The notes beneath the pieces were generated by a model that was given only the letters and a program-made list of their open reading frames with translations, searched no databases and was not told the DNA's origin. A stretch of 64,000 nt of DNA from NCBI GenBank assembly GCA_021324775.1, contig JAJPIM010000025.1, forward strand, positions 22,048-86,047, in the 5' to 3' direction. Of the stretch, positions 29,749 through 38,482 are shown in pieces. The position numbers and the translations under genes were made by a program. Source of the DNA: Gemmatimonadota bacterium (GTDB lineage: Bacteria; Gemmatimonadota; Gemmatimonadetes; Gemmatimonadales; Gemmatimonadaceae). The first letter of the stretch is position 1; each line of letters begins with the position of its first letter.

Positions 29749-30090
29749 TCACCGCGGCCGGCGCCGCAAGCGCCACAGCACCAGCACCGGCAGCGTCACC
29801 AGGCCGATCGCCCCACCGATGCCGGCAAAACTCTGCCAATTGCACGCGGGGAGCTCGGCGTCGTACTGGCAATGCGTTGCCGAACTATAGAACCGCGCGA
29901 TGAGCACGGCGACCATCGCCCCGCTGAAAAACCCCGCCACCGCCATCAGGCACCCCACCGCCACCCGGTTGGCCCCGGGTCCATCGTCCGCCCCCGTCGC
30001 TCCAGCCGCCTCAGGCGGCTGCCCGCCGTCATCAGTGAGGTCCCCTGCTCCCTCGTCCCGGTGCCCCTCCCCTCCCCGTTCCGCGGCCAC
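29749..30090 (-). CDS. Small two-helix membrane protein between E1beta and E2
   Basis: 113 aa from a GTG at 30090 (MAAERGGEGHRDEGAGDLTD), 16 bases after the E1beta stop. A charged, Gly/Asp-rich cytoplasmic-type N-terminus is followed by two membrane spans (GCLMAVAGFFSGAMVAVLIARF and FAGIGGAIGLVTLPVLVLW) and ends WRLRRRPR. Two cysteines lie in the loop (HCQYDAELPACNW). I recognise no family. The frame stays open further upstream inside E1beta, but that part is Arg/Ser-rich shadow. Confidence 0.5.
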   Translation of the reverse strand: MAAERGGEGHRDEGAGDLTDDGGQPPEAAGATGADDGPGANRVAVGCLMAVAGFFSGAMVAVLIARFYSSATHCQYDAELPACNWQSFAGIGGAIGLVTLPVLVLWRLRRRPR

Positions 30091-30106
30091 CCGTTCTAGT
30101 ACCGCT

Positions 30107-31084
30107 CTAGTACCGCGCGAGCTGGCGCGCCGCCCGCACGATGTCCGCAGCCTGCGGGAGAACAAAATCCTCGAGCGACGGCGCATACGGGAGCGGCACG
30201 TCGGCCGCCGTGACCCGGAGCACCGGCGCATCGAGCCACTCGAATGCCTGCTCGTTGATGCGCGACGTGATCTCGCCGGCAATCCCGCCGGTCCGCGTGT
30301 CCTCGTGGACGATCAACACCCGGTTCGTCTTGCGGACCGTGGCGAGAATCGCGGCGTCATCCATCGGCAGCAATGTCCGAAGATCCAGCACCTCCACCGA
30401 CAGTCCGTCCTCGCGCTCCAGTTGCTCGGCAGCGTCGATCGCCTTCCACACCGTCGCCGCATATGTGATGATCGACAGATCACGGCCCTCGCGCGCCAGC
30501 CGCGCCTTGCCGATCGGCACGACGTGATCGCCAGCGGGGAGTTCCTCCTTGATCCGGCGATACAGATACTTGTGCTCGAAGAACAGCACGCAGTCGTCGT
30601 CCCGGATGGCGGACTTCATGAGCCCTTTGGCATCCGCCACCGTCGAAGGGTAGACGATCTTGAGGCCCGGCGTGTGCAAAAACGCTGCCTCGGGGTTCTG
30701 CGAATGAAACGGGCCGCCCCGTACATACCCGCCGCTGGGACCCCGCACCACCATGGGACACGGCAGCATCGCCCGGTACCGCGCGGTCGCGACGTAATTG
30801 GTGAGCATGTCATACGCACACGAGATGAAGTCGATGAACTGCATCTCACAGACTGGCCGGAGTCCCATGTGCGCCGCACCGGCCGCCGCCCCGACGATCG
30901 CGATCTCGGAGATCGGCGTGTCGATCACGCGCTGCTCGCCGAAGCGCTGCTGCAGCCCCTCGGTGACTTTGAACGCGCCTCCATACGCGCCGATGTCTTC
31001 GCCGAGACAGAAGACATTGGGATCACGCTCCATCTCCTCGAACAGCGCCTGGCGGATCCCCTCCAGATACGTGACCTCAGCCAT
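30107..31084 (-). CDS. 2-oxoacid dehydrogenase E1 component, beta subunit
   Basis: 325 aa E1beta: MAEVTYLEGIRQALFEEMER, then VFCLGEDIGAYGGAFKVTEGL, FIDFISCAYDMLTNYVA, GPSGGYVRGGPFHSQNPEA and LRTLLPMDDAAILATVRKTNR are standard. It pairs with the alpha subunit to bind thiamine diphosphate and decarboxylate the 2-oxoacid. The first 8 bases overlap the alpha subunit gene. Substrate (pyruvate or branched-chain) is not resolved by inspection. Confidence 0.92.
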   Translation of the reverse strand: MAEVTYLEGIRQALFEEMERDPNVFCLGEDIGAYGGAFKVTEGLQQRFGEQRVIDTPISEIAIVGAAAGAAHMGLRPVCEMQFIDFISCAYDMLTNYVATARYRAMLPCPMVVRGPSGGYVRGGPFHSQNPEAAFLHTPGLKIVYPSTVADAKGLMKSAIRDDDCVLFFEHKYLYRRIKEELPAGDHVVPIGKARLAREGRDLSIITYAATVWKAIDAAEQLEREDGLSVEVLDLRTLLPMDDAAILATVRKTNRVLIVHEDTRTGGIAGEITSRINEQAFEWLDAPVLRVTAADVPLPYAPSLEDFVLPQAADIVRAARQLARY

Positions 31085-32276
31085 CGTGCGTACCCCACGA
31101 GGCCGGACGCTCGTGCGTCGTCACAGCGGCATCCACCCCGGACCGGAACCACAGGCCCTCGGCAACCGCCGGATCGGCATACACCCCGATCAGCGCATCC
31201 CGGCCCTCGGGCATCGGTGACGCCGAGGCTTCGTCGGTCGCGACATCGATCTCGCCCTGCACGCGCGCATCGATCGCCGCCAGCTCGGTCGCGGCCACGC
31301 CATCTCGCTCGAGCAACACGCGCGAGTATCGGTCGAGCGGATCGTTTTCACGCTCCCAGCGCTCGATCTCGCCCGGCGGCACGTACGACTGGTTGTCGTG
31401 CTCGGCGTGCCCTTTGCGCCGGTATGTCACCAGCTCCACGAGCGTCACGCCGCCGCCCGCCCGCGCCCGGTCCACCGCCCGCTTGGTCGCCTCGTACGTC
31501 GCCACCACGTCGTTGCCATCGGCGCGCTCACCCGCGACCCCGTAGCCCACCGCTTTGACGACGAACGATCGCGCCGCGGTCTGCCGCTCCACCGGCGTCG
31601 AGTAGGCGTAGCCGTTGTTCTCGACCACGACGACGAGCGGGCACCGCTGGACTGCGGCGAAGTTGAGCCCCTCGTGAAACGCACCGGTCGATGTCGCTCC
31701 GTCACCGACGTACACGAGCCCGACCCGGTCTTCGCCACGCATCTTGAACGACAGCGTGACGCCGGCCATCACCGGCACCATGTCGCCCAGGTGAGAGATC
31801 TGCCCGACGAACCCGCGGACCAGATCGCCGTAGTGGATGTTGAGCTCCCGCCCGCGTGTCGGCGAATCACCTTTGGCCATGTACTGTCGCAGAATCTCCC
31901 CTGGCCGCGCACCCTGTACGAGCATCGATCCGAGGTTGCGGATCAGGGGAGAGAGGATGTCGCCCTTCCGCCGGTCCAGTGCGTACGCGCTGCCGACCGC
32001 ATCGGCTTCCTGGCCAAGTGACCGGAACAATCCCCCGACCACTTTGGTCTGCCGGTACAGGTTGACGAGCCGCTCCTCGAGCGAGCGGGTCAGACGCATG
32101 TAGTAATAGAGCTCAAGGCGCTGCTCGCGGCTGAGCGCGGTGGACCCGTCGGCGCCGTCGTGCGAACCCGCGGTCACGCCGTTGCCCGGCGTGATCCGCG
32201 GCACAGCGGTCTGAGACGAGGCGGAGGCCTGCCCCACCCCGCCCGAATCGCGCGCGGGCGTCCGCTTGGCCGGCAT
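31077..32276 (-). CDS. 2-oxoacid dehydrogenase E1 component, alpha subunit
   Basis: 399 aa E1alpha. A 48-residue Ser/Gly/Ala-rich lead precedes the domain (YYYMRLTRSLEERLVNLYRQ). The thiamine diphosphate motif is GDGATSTGAFHEGLNFAAV ending in ENNGYAYSTP. The phosphorylation-loop region reads YRRKGHAEHDNQSYV, closer to branched-chain than to pyruvate E1alpha by recollection. The ATG overlaps the preceding stop by one base (TGATG). Confidence 0.92.
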   Translation of the reverse strand: MPAKRTPARDSGGVGQASASSQTAVPRITPGNGVTAGSHDGADGSTALSREQRLELYYYMRLTRSLEERLVNLYRQTKVVGGLFRSLGQEADAVGSAYALDRRKGDILSPLIRNLGSMLVQGARPGEILRQYMAKGDSPTRGRELNIHYGDLVRGFVGQISHLGDMVPVMAGVTLSFKMRGEDRVGLVYVGDGATSTGAFHEGLNFAAVQRCPLVVVVENNGYAYSTPVERQTAARSFVVKAVGYGVAGERADGNDVVATYEATKRAVDRARAGGGVTLVELVTYRRKGHAEHDNQSYVPPGEIERWERENDPLDRYSRVLLERDGVAATELAAIDARVQGEIDVATDEASASPMPEGRDALIGVYADPAVAEGLWFRSGVDAAVTTHERPASWGTHDG

Positions 32277-32569
32277 CAGTACCCGGCCTCCAGCGCGTGG
32301 CGCGGATCATCCGTCGTGTGGAGCCGGACGAAGAACTTCTTCACGTTCTTGTCGAGACGGCTCTCACCAGGCTGATCGCTGTCCGCCTCGACGAACGTGT
32401 AGTGTCCGCCTTCAGCGACCGCAGAGACGCGCACGGTGCCCAGCGGCCCCGCATAGGTCCGCTCACGGGTAGCATTCCCAGTGGTGGCCAACCCGAGCTG
32501 CGCGAAATAGCCATCGGCTGCCGCCAGAACGGCCGCCGGCGCCAGTTGCGTGCGATGGAACAGCTTCAC
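32276..32569 (-). CDS. Hypothetical protein (97 aa)
   Basis: 97 aa from a GTG at 32569 that overlaps the lipoprotein gene stop (GTGA). It reads MKLFHRTQLAPAAVLAAADG at the start and has a beta-rich centre (GTVRVSAVAEGGHYTFVEAD). I do not recognise the family; the shape resembles small membrane-free SRPBCC-like or polyketide-cyclase fragments only vaguely. It is translationally coupled on both sides. Confidence 0.55.
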   Translation of the reverse strand: MKLFHRTQLAPAAVLAAADGYFAQLGLATTGNATRERTYAGPLGTVRVSAVAEGGHYTFVEADSDQPGESRLDKNVKKFFVRLHTTDDPRHALEAGY

Positions 32570-33069
32570 TTGATGTCGACCTCCCCGGTCGCGGCACTCA
32601 CCTCCTGCCGCCAATCGAGTTTTTGAATCGGACGCGTCGAATCACGGCGGAATTGCAGCCCCATGGCCCAATCGCCCGACGTGATGAAGTGCAGCTTGCC
32701 GTAATACGACCCCGCCTGCGGGCCCGGCGTCAGCCCGTCCCACACGTTCGCCCCGTCACTGTTCGTCGCGTAGATGCGGCCCTCCCCTCCATCGATCGGC
32801 TGGCCCGACGACTTGTCGCGTGCCACCACCTTGAATATCACGTCCTCGCGGGCGTGCGGCGGCACCGGATCCGCCGAGATCTGATACGCGATGTCATCGG
32901 TCCAGAATCGGGTCGGTGGCGGACCCGGTGGCGGCCCGCAGGCCACGGCGACTGCCGCACCGATACCCAGGAGCGCAACCCTCGCGATGCACCGTCCCGC
33001 CACCCGGCGGCCGGCGACTGCCGGCACGCGAGGCCCACACGCCCGCCGGTTCACGACCCGCTCCCTCAC
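32566..33069 (-). CDS. Lipoprotein with FixH/YtkA-like beta-sandwich
   Basis: 167 aa from the GTG at 33069, which overlaps the inositol phosphate synthase stop (GTGA). The signal is lipoprotein type: basic start, hydrophobic ALLGIGAAVAVAC with the lipobox cysteine, then a Pro/Gly spacer. The mature part (EDVIFKVVARDKSSGQPIDG, GSYYGKLHFITSGDWAMGLQ) resembles the immunoglobulin-like YtkA/FixH fold. Function unknown. Confidence 0.65.
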   Translation of the reverse strand: MRERVVNRRACGPRVPAVAGRRVAGRCIARVALLGIGAAVAVACGPPPGPPPTRFWTDDIAYQISADPVPPHAREDVIFKVVARDKSSGQPIDGGEGRIYATNSDGANVWDGLTPGPQAGSYYGKLHFITSGDWAMGLQFRRDSTRPIQKLDWRQEVSAATGEVDIK

Positions 33070-34385
33070 GAGTAGTACTCGAGGCCAAGGTGCGTGATCT
33101 GCTCCTCGCCAGCGAGATGCCTCAGGGTGTTCTTCAGCTTCGTCTGCTGAATGAACAGATCGTGCTCCGGCTGGAGTCCGCTGGCTGCCATCGGGCTCTT
33201 GTAATAGAAGGAGAGCCATTCCTGAATGCCCTTCAACCCGGAGCGATGCGCGAAGTCGGAGAACAGCGCGAGATCCAGCACCAACGGTGCCGCGAGAATC
33301 GAATCGCGACAGAGGAAGTTCACCTTGATCTGCATCGGATAGCCCATCCAGCCGACGATATCGATGTTGTCCCACCCTTCCTTGTTGTCGCCGCGCGGCT
33401 TGTAGTAGTTGATGCGGACGACGTGCGAGAAATCCCCATACAGCGCCGGATGCGTCTCGGGCTGGAGGATCGAATGCAGCACGCTGAGCTTCGACTCTTC
33501 CTTGGTTTTGAACGACGCCGGGTCGTCGAGGACCTCGCCGTCCCGGTTTCCGAGAATGTTGGTCGAGTACCAGCCCGCGAGTCCGAGCATACGCGCTTTG
33601 ATGCCCGGCCCGATCACGGTCTTCATCCACGTCTGTCCGGTCTTGAAGTCCTTGCCGGAAATGGGCACCGCGCGGTCCTTGGCGAGCTGCACCAGGCAGG
33701 GCATGTCCACGGTCAGGTTCGGCGCGCCGTTCGCGAACGGCACGCCCTCCATGAGCGCGGCGTAGGCATACAGCATCGACGGCGCAATCGCTTCGTCGTT
33801 GCGCTCCATCGCCTTCTCGAACTGCTCGAGCGTGGCGTGCGCGGCGCCCGCCTTGATGTAGATCTCCGTCGAGGCGCACCACACGACCACGACGCGGTCC
33901 ACCTTGTGCCGGCTCTTGAAGTCGCGGATGTCCTGGCGGATCTGCTCAGCAAGGTCGCGCTTGGTCTTCCCGCGCTTGACGTTCGGCCCGTTAATCCGGG
34001 TCACGTACTTGTTGTCGAACGCCGCCGGCAGCGGCGTAATGCCCCGAAGGAATTCTGCGACCCGCTCGATGTGGGCGCGCTCCAGCACGCCCGCCTTGCA
34101 CGCGGCCGTGTACGCGTCATCCGGGAACGGATCCCAGGCGCCGAATACCAGGTCGTCGAGGCTGGCGAGCGGCACCAGGTCCTTGATCAACGGGGCACGA
34201 TTCTCCGTGCGTTTGCCCAGCCGGATGGTCGCCATTTGCGTCAGCGACCCTATGGGGAGCGAATATCCGCGACGCACGCTCTCCACGCCGGCCATGAACG
34301 TGGTGGCCACAGCCCCGAGGCCCGGGGTCATGACGCCGAGTCGCCCGGTCGCGGGACGAGTTGTCGATGATGGAGAATCAGTCAT
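33066..34385 (-). CDS. ino1: Inositol-3-phosphate synthase
   Basis: 439 aa from the ATG at 34385, overlapping the CDP-alcohol transferase stop (ATGA). Family segments include GRLGVMTPGLGAVATTFMAG (NAD motif), VVVVWCASTEIY, SMLYAYAALMEGVPFANGAP, GKDFKTGQTWMKTVIGPGI and GWYSTNILGNRDGEVLDDP. It cyclises glucose 6-phosphate to myo-inositol 3-phosphate. Its coupling to a CDP-alcohol phosphatidyltransferase points to inositol phospholipid synthesis. The upstream open frame to 34715 overlaps that gene in another phase and is not used. Confidence 0.93.
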   Translation of the reverse strand: MTDSPSSTTRPATGRLGVMTPGLGAVATTFMAGVESVRRGYSLPIGSLTQMATIRLGKRTENRAPLIKDLVPLASLDDLVFGAWDPFPDDAYTAACKAGVLERAHIERVAEFLRGITPLPAAFDNKYVTRINGPNVKRGKTKRDLAEQIRQDIRDFKSRHKVDRVVVVWCASTEIYIKAGAAHATLEQFEKAMERNDEAIAPSMLYAYAALMEGVPFANGAPNLTVDMPCLVQLAKDRAVPISGKDFKTGQTWMKTVIGPGIKARMLGLAGWYSTNILGNRDGEVLDDPASFKTKEESKLSVLHSILQPETHPALYGDFSHVVRINYYKPRGDNKEGWDNIDIVGWMGYPMQIKVNFLCRDSILAAPLVLDLALFSDFAHRSGLKGIQEWLSFYYKSPMAASGLQPEHDLFIQQTKLKNTLRHLAGEEQITHLGLEYYS

Positions 34386-35077
34386 TTGCTCTTGAGCACG
34401 GCCCGCGGTTGGACGGGCGTCGCGCGTGAAAAGTGCGGCGGCGGCGTGATTGCCACCCCCGACGCAGGTCGTGTCGCACGATACACGGCCACCACTCGCT
34501 GTATGGCAGTAGCCCACGACGTGACGGTGAGAAGGACGACGATGGGGGCGAGTACCCACCCATCGAATGCCAGCCCGAAAAACGCCTGGGGTGCAGACAG
34601 CAACACCACGCGCTCCGGCCGCTGCATGAACCCGACTTTGGCGTCGACGCCGAGCGCCTCGGCCCGTGCCCGGGTGTACGACACGAGGAATCCGCCTACA
34701 ATGCCCGCGAGACACACTACGAGCATCGGCTCGCTCGCGTGGCGAGGGCTCGTCGCGTAGAACACCGCGAGTCCCGCCAAGACCGCGGCGTCGGCGATCC
34801 GGTCCAACGTCGAGTCATAAAACGCGCCGAACACGCTGGACAATCCCGTCCGGCGCGCCACGTCCCCGTCGATCACGTCGAACAACGCCGTCAGGCCAAG
34901 AAACCACCCGCCGGTCCGGATGTGCCCGGCGCCGTAGATGATGCCTGCGCCGATCGAGCAGCAGGTGCCGAGCGTGGTGATGATGTTGGGATGGACGCGG
35001 TGCCGGACGAGCAGGGAGGCAATAGGCTCGACGAGCCGCACGTACCCGCGTTTTATCCAGTCCCACAGAGGTATCAT
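34382..35077 (-). CDS. CDP-alcohol phosphatidyltransferase, probable phosphatidylinositol(-phosphate) synthase
   Basis: 231 aa from the ATG at 35077 (MIPLWDWIKRGYVRL). The family motif DxxDGxxARxxxxxxxxGxxxDxxxD is complete at DVIDGDVARRTG with FGAFYDSTLDR. About six membrane segments follow. VRHRVHPNIITTLGT is the usual entry. The partner inositol phosphate synthase suggests that inositol 1-phosphate or inositol is the acceptor. A longer frame to 35158 starts with an Arg-rich stretch and is less likely. Confidence 0.85.
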   Translation of the reverse strand: MIPLWDWIKRGYVRLVEPIASLLVRHRVHPNIITTLGTCCSIGAGIIYGAGHIRTGGWFLGLTALFDVIDGDVARRTGLSSVFGAFYDSTLDRIADAAVLAGLAVFYATSPRHASEPMLVVCLAGIVGGFLVSYTRARAEALGVDAKVGFMQRPERVVLLSAPQAFFGLAFDGWVLAPIVVLLTVTSWATAIQRVVAVYRATRPASGVAITPPPHFSRATPVQPRAVLKSK

Positions 35078-35239
35078 GCGTAGCCAGGCAGCCGGCACCG
35101 GCAGCCGTCGCCGGCGCGGGCGGGGAAGAAGAAGCCGGAGCGACGCCCCAGCCCACAAAACTTATCGGGCCGGAGATGGCGGAGAAAGGGGCGCGCCCGC
35201 TCGGCGGAGGCTCCTTCACCCGCGTCACCGCCACATCAT

Positions 35240-35279
35240 GGATCGCACCATGGCCACATCGTGGCCACGTCATGGCCGC
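35240..35279. repeat. Cluster of TGGCCA-type repeats with a 10-base palindrome
   Basis: In the 203-base gap between NamZ and the CDP-alcohol transferase, near-repeats built on ATGGCCAC, GTGGCCAC and ATGGCCGC follow one another. CGTGGCCACG at 35260-35269 is a perfect palindrome. It is upstream of the inositol lipid run, so an operator is possible. It could equally be low-complexity drift. Confidence 0.35.
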
Positions 35280-35280
35280 G

Positions 35281-36627
35281 TCAGCGGTAGAGCAGATACG
35301 GCGCGACGCGGTGCGTGAACGCCGCTACGGCAGGAGTCACCGCGGCCATCGTGCGGTCGGGATCCGCACCGCGAACGAGTGCGTTCCGTGCCGCCGGATC
35401 GCCGAACCTGAGGTCGAACGCCGTGGTGTCCAGCCGGAGAGAATCGCCGCTCGCCTGGGCCACCGCCCACAACAGCGCCGCGCCCAGCCGGCCCGTCTCA
35501 ACATGCGACCGGTCCGTGACGACGATTCGCACCCCTCGGATCGCGCGGCCGCCGAACTTGCCATCGCCGGGCGCGACCGGCGTGAAGGTCTCCGTGTCGA
35601 ACCGGACGCCGGCGAGACGCCGTGCAGAGAGCAGCGCCACCACCCGTGGCGCGTCGAGCCATGGTGATCCCAATCGCTGAAACGCATCCTGGGTCCCTCG
35701 CCCCACGGACAGGTTCGAGCCCTCGAAGGCGACGAGAGCTGGATACAGGAGTGCACTGGTGAGAGAGGGCAGGTTTGGCGACGGCCGGATCCATGGCAAT
35801 CCGGTCTCGTCGAACCACTGATCGCGCCGCCATCCGCGAGCGGGAATGACGTGCAGGTCCGCACCGACACGCAAATCGTCGTTGTAGTACCGAGCCAACT
35901 CGCCCATCGTGAGCCCGTGGCGCAGCGGGATCGGCGCCAGTGCATAAGGCCGTGCGGGATGACCGGGTGTGGATTCATTCGGATTCGCGAGGCTGCTATC
36001 CAGCATCGGCCCCTCGGTCCTCGTCCCCGTGATCGGGTTCGGACGGTCGAGCACCACCACCGGCATGTGGTTCCGGGCCGCCGCCCGCATTGCGTAGACG
36101 ACCGATGCGACATACGTCCACGTGCGTGTTCCCACATCCTGGAGATCGATCACGAGCACGTCGACCCGGCGCAGGAGGCTGTCCGGCGGAGGCAGCACCG
36201 TCGCACCGTACAACGAGTACACCGGGACGCGGCTCGCACTGTCCATCCCGCCTGGAACGAACTCGCGATCGTCCTGTCCGCGGATGCCGTGCTCCGGCGA
36301 AAACAGGATCGCCACGTGCACCGCGGCCCGCTGCGCGAGCGCTGAGCGGGTGAGCAACGCGATGTCCGATGTGCCCGAGCGGTCTACGCCGGTCTGGTTG
36401 GTGAGCAGGCCGACCCGCTTGCCCCGGATCAACCGGACGCTATCCTCCAGCAACACGGTGATGCCGGGGACGACGGTGCCCGCGTCGCGGACGTTCGGCT
36501 CCGGCCCGGCCACGGCGTCGCGCAGGGCCGGCACCGCCGCCGCGGCGCCTGCCAGCAGGACCACGACCGCGACTGCCGCCGCTCGGAAGCCGCGCCCGGG
36601 CGCCCGGTGGGTGATGCTCCGTTTCAC
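35281..36627 (-). CDS. namZ: DUF1343 exo-beta-N-acetylmuramidase (NamZ-like)
   Basis: 448 aa with a secretion signal (FRAAAVAVVVLLAGAAAAV). The DUF1343 core follows: RGKRVGLLTNQTGVDRSG, ILFSPEHGIRGQ, VDVLVIDLQDVGTRTWTYVA, VVLDRPNPITG, GLTMGELARYYND and SLTSALLYPALVAFEGSNLS. Bacillus subtilis NamZ of this family removes MurNAc from the non-reducing end of peptidoglycan fragments. The GTG start is only 27 bases from the divergent symporter start. With the nearby symporters and BadF kinase, a cell-wall sugar salvage role is likely. Confidence 0.85.
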   Translation of the reverse strand: MKRSITHRAPGRGFRAAAVAVVVLLAGAAAAVPALRDAVAGPEPNVRDAGTVVPGITVLLEDSVRLIRGKRVGLLTNQTGVDRSGTSDIALLTRSALAQRAAVHVAILFSPEHGIRGQDDREFVPGGMDSASRVPVYSLYGATVLPPPDSLLRRVDVLVIDLQDVGTRTWTYVASVVYAMRAAARNHMPVVVLDRPNPITGTRTEGPMLDSSLANPNESTPGHPARPYALAPIPLRHGLTMGELARYYNDDLRVGADLHVIPARGWRRDQWFDETGLPWIRPSPNLPSLTSALLYPALVAFEGSNLSVGRGTQDAFQRLGSPWLDAPRVVALLSARRLAGVRFDTETFTPVAPGDGKFGGRAIRGVRIVVTDRSHVETGRLGAALLWAVAQASGDSLRLDTTAFDLRFGDPAARNALVRGADPDRTMAAVTPAVAAFTHRVAPYLLYR

Positions 36628-36654
36628 GAAGGCCGTACCCTCGTCGTAGTAGAG

Positions 36655-38481
36655 ATGAAGCTAACACCAGTCGACTGGGCCATCGTCGCCAGTTATTTCG
36701 CGCTCTCCACCTGCGTGGGCCTGTATTTCACGCGGCGGGGCGGCGCGAGCCTGAGCGAATACTTCCTCTCGGGACGCGCCGCCCCATGGTGGCTGGCTGG
36801 CGCGTCGATGGTCGCCACGACGTTCGCGGCTGACACACCGCTGCTCGTCACCGGCCTTGTCGCGACCAAGGGCGTCGCCGGCAACTGGCTGTGGTGGAAC
36901 TTCGTGATGAGCGGCATGCTCACGGTGTTCTTCTTCGCCCGGCTCTGGCGCCGCGCCAATGTCATGACGGACGTCGAGTTCTCGGAGATCCGCTACGGCG
37001 GCCGCCCGGCCGCGTTCCTCCGAGGATTCCGCGCCCTGTATCTCGCCGTACCCATCAATCTCATCATCATTGGATGGGTCACCCGCGCGATGATCAAGAT
37101 CCTCACGATCTCCCTCGATGTCTCACCGGTCATCGCGGTCGGGATCTGCTTCGTCGCGACGGTTTGCTACGCGGTGGCGGCGGGACTGTGGGCAGTGCTC
37201 TGGACGGATCTCGTCCAGTTCGTGATCAAGATGAGCGCGGTCATCGTGCTCGCGGTCTTCGCCGTCCGCGCGGTCGGCGGCATCGATGTCATGCGCGCCA
37301 AGCTCACGGCGCACTTCGGATCCGAGACCGCCGCGCTCTCGGTGATGCCCGTTTCCGTCGGAGGACCCCACGGCCTCTCGGCCTATGCGTGGATGCCCCT
37401 GCTGGCCCTCTGCACGTTTCTGTTCGTCCAGTGGTGGGCCGCATGGTACCCCGGCGCGGAACCGGGCGGCGGCGGATATGTCGCGCAACGCATCTTCGCC
37501 GCGCGGTCGGAGCGCGACGGCGTCCTGGCCACGCTGTTCTTTCAGATCGCGCACTACGCGCTCCGCCCATGGCCCTGGATCGTCACCGGCCTGGCAACCG
37601 TGATCCTGTACCCCACGCTCCAGGACAAGGAGTCCGGGTACGTCCACGCCTTCGTGGACCTGCTCCCCACGCCGTGGCGCGGATTCATGATGGCCGGATT
37701 CGCCGCCGCCTACATGTCGACGATCGGAACTCAGCTCAATTGGGGCGCGTCATACCTCGTCAACGACTTCTACAAACGGTTCCTGCGGCCGCACGAGTCG
37801 GAGCACCACTACGTGTCGGTGTCGCGCGCGGCGACGATTCTCCTCTTTCTCCTCTCCATCATCGTGGCGTGGCAGATCTCGTCCATCGAGCAGGCCTGGA
37901 AATTCCTGATCGCCCTCGGCGCCGGGACCGGACTCGTGTACATGCTGCGGTGGTACTGGTGGCGCATCAACGCCTGGTCCGAGATCAGCGCGATGGTGGT
38001 GTCGCTCGCGGTCGCGATCGTGGCCCTGCAGGTCGTGCCTCACCACTTCGCAGCGGGCGACCCCAACGGGGATGCCGTTGTGATGCTGGTGACGGTGGGA
38101 CTGACCACGGTGGTCTGGCTCGCCGTGACGTTCCTGACCCCCGCGGAATCGCCGGCAATTCTCGAATCGTTCTACCGGCGCGTCCGCCCCGGCGGCCCGG
38201 GCTGGCGGCGCATCGCGGTGCGGGCTGGATTCGGCCCGGAGCCGATCGCGGCCGGCCGGCTCGCGTGGGCCAATTGGATCGCAGGCATCGTCGCGGCATA
38301 CGGCACCCTGTTCGGCATCGGCAAGCTGATCTTCGGGCCCGTCAGCACGGGGATCGCCATGCTCGCCACCGCGGCCGTTGCGTTTGCCTGGATTGCCTGG
38401 TCGTTCGGACAGGAGACGCCACCCGCCGAGGGGCTGGCCGTGGGCACCGCCCAGACCCCTGCCCCGATTGCCGCTGACTGA
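36655..38481 (+). CDS. Sodium:solute symporter (SSS family), long form
   Basis: 608 aa from the ATG at 36655 (MKLTPVDWAIVASYFALSTC), following AGTAGAG. There are about 14 membrane segments with the SSS core (SEYFLSGRAAPWWLAGASMVA, ATTFAADTPLLVTG, FMMAGFAAAYMSTIGTQLNW). The last 130 residues form an extra cytoplasmic/membrane portion beyond the 500-550 aa norm. It would import a solute with Na+. Position next to namZ and a second symporter plus sugar kinase suggests an amino sugar or muropeptide product. Confidence 0.88.
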   Translation: MKLTPVDWAIVASYFALSTCVGLYFTRRGGASLSEYFLSGRAAPWWLAGASMVATTFAADTPLLVTGLVATKGVAGNWLWWNFVMSGMLTVFFFARLWRRANVMTDVEFSEIRYGGRPAAFLRGFRALYLAVPINLIIIGWVTRAMIKILTISLDVSPVIAVGICFVATVCYAVAAGLWAVLWTDLVQFVIKMSAVIVLAVFAVRAVGGIDVMRAKLTAHFGSETAALSVMPVSVGGPHGLSAYAWMPLLALCTFLFVQWWAAWYPGAEPGGGGYVAQRIFAARSERDGVLATLFFQIAHYALRPWPWIVTGLATVILYPTLQDKESGYVHAFVDLLPTPWRGFMMAGFAAAYMSTIGTQLNWGASYLVNDFYKRFLRPHESEHHYVSVSRAATILLFLLSIIVAWQISSIEQAWKFLIALGAGTGLVYMLRWYWWRINAWSEISAMVVSLAVAIVALQVVPHHFAAGDPNGDAVVMLVTVGLTTVVWLAVTFLTPAESPAILESFYRRVRPGGPGWRRIAVRAGFGPEPIAAGRLAWANWIAGIVAAYGTLFGIGKLIFGPVSTGIAMLATAAVAFAWIAWSFGQETPPAEGLAVGTAQTPAPIAAD

Positions 38482-38482
38482 A

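Noticed and set aside
36891..38477. A 528-codon plus-strand frame inside the first symporter
   Set aside because: It is Arg/His/Pro-rich, lacks hydrophobic segments and is in another phase of a clear membrane transporter gene.
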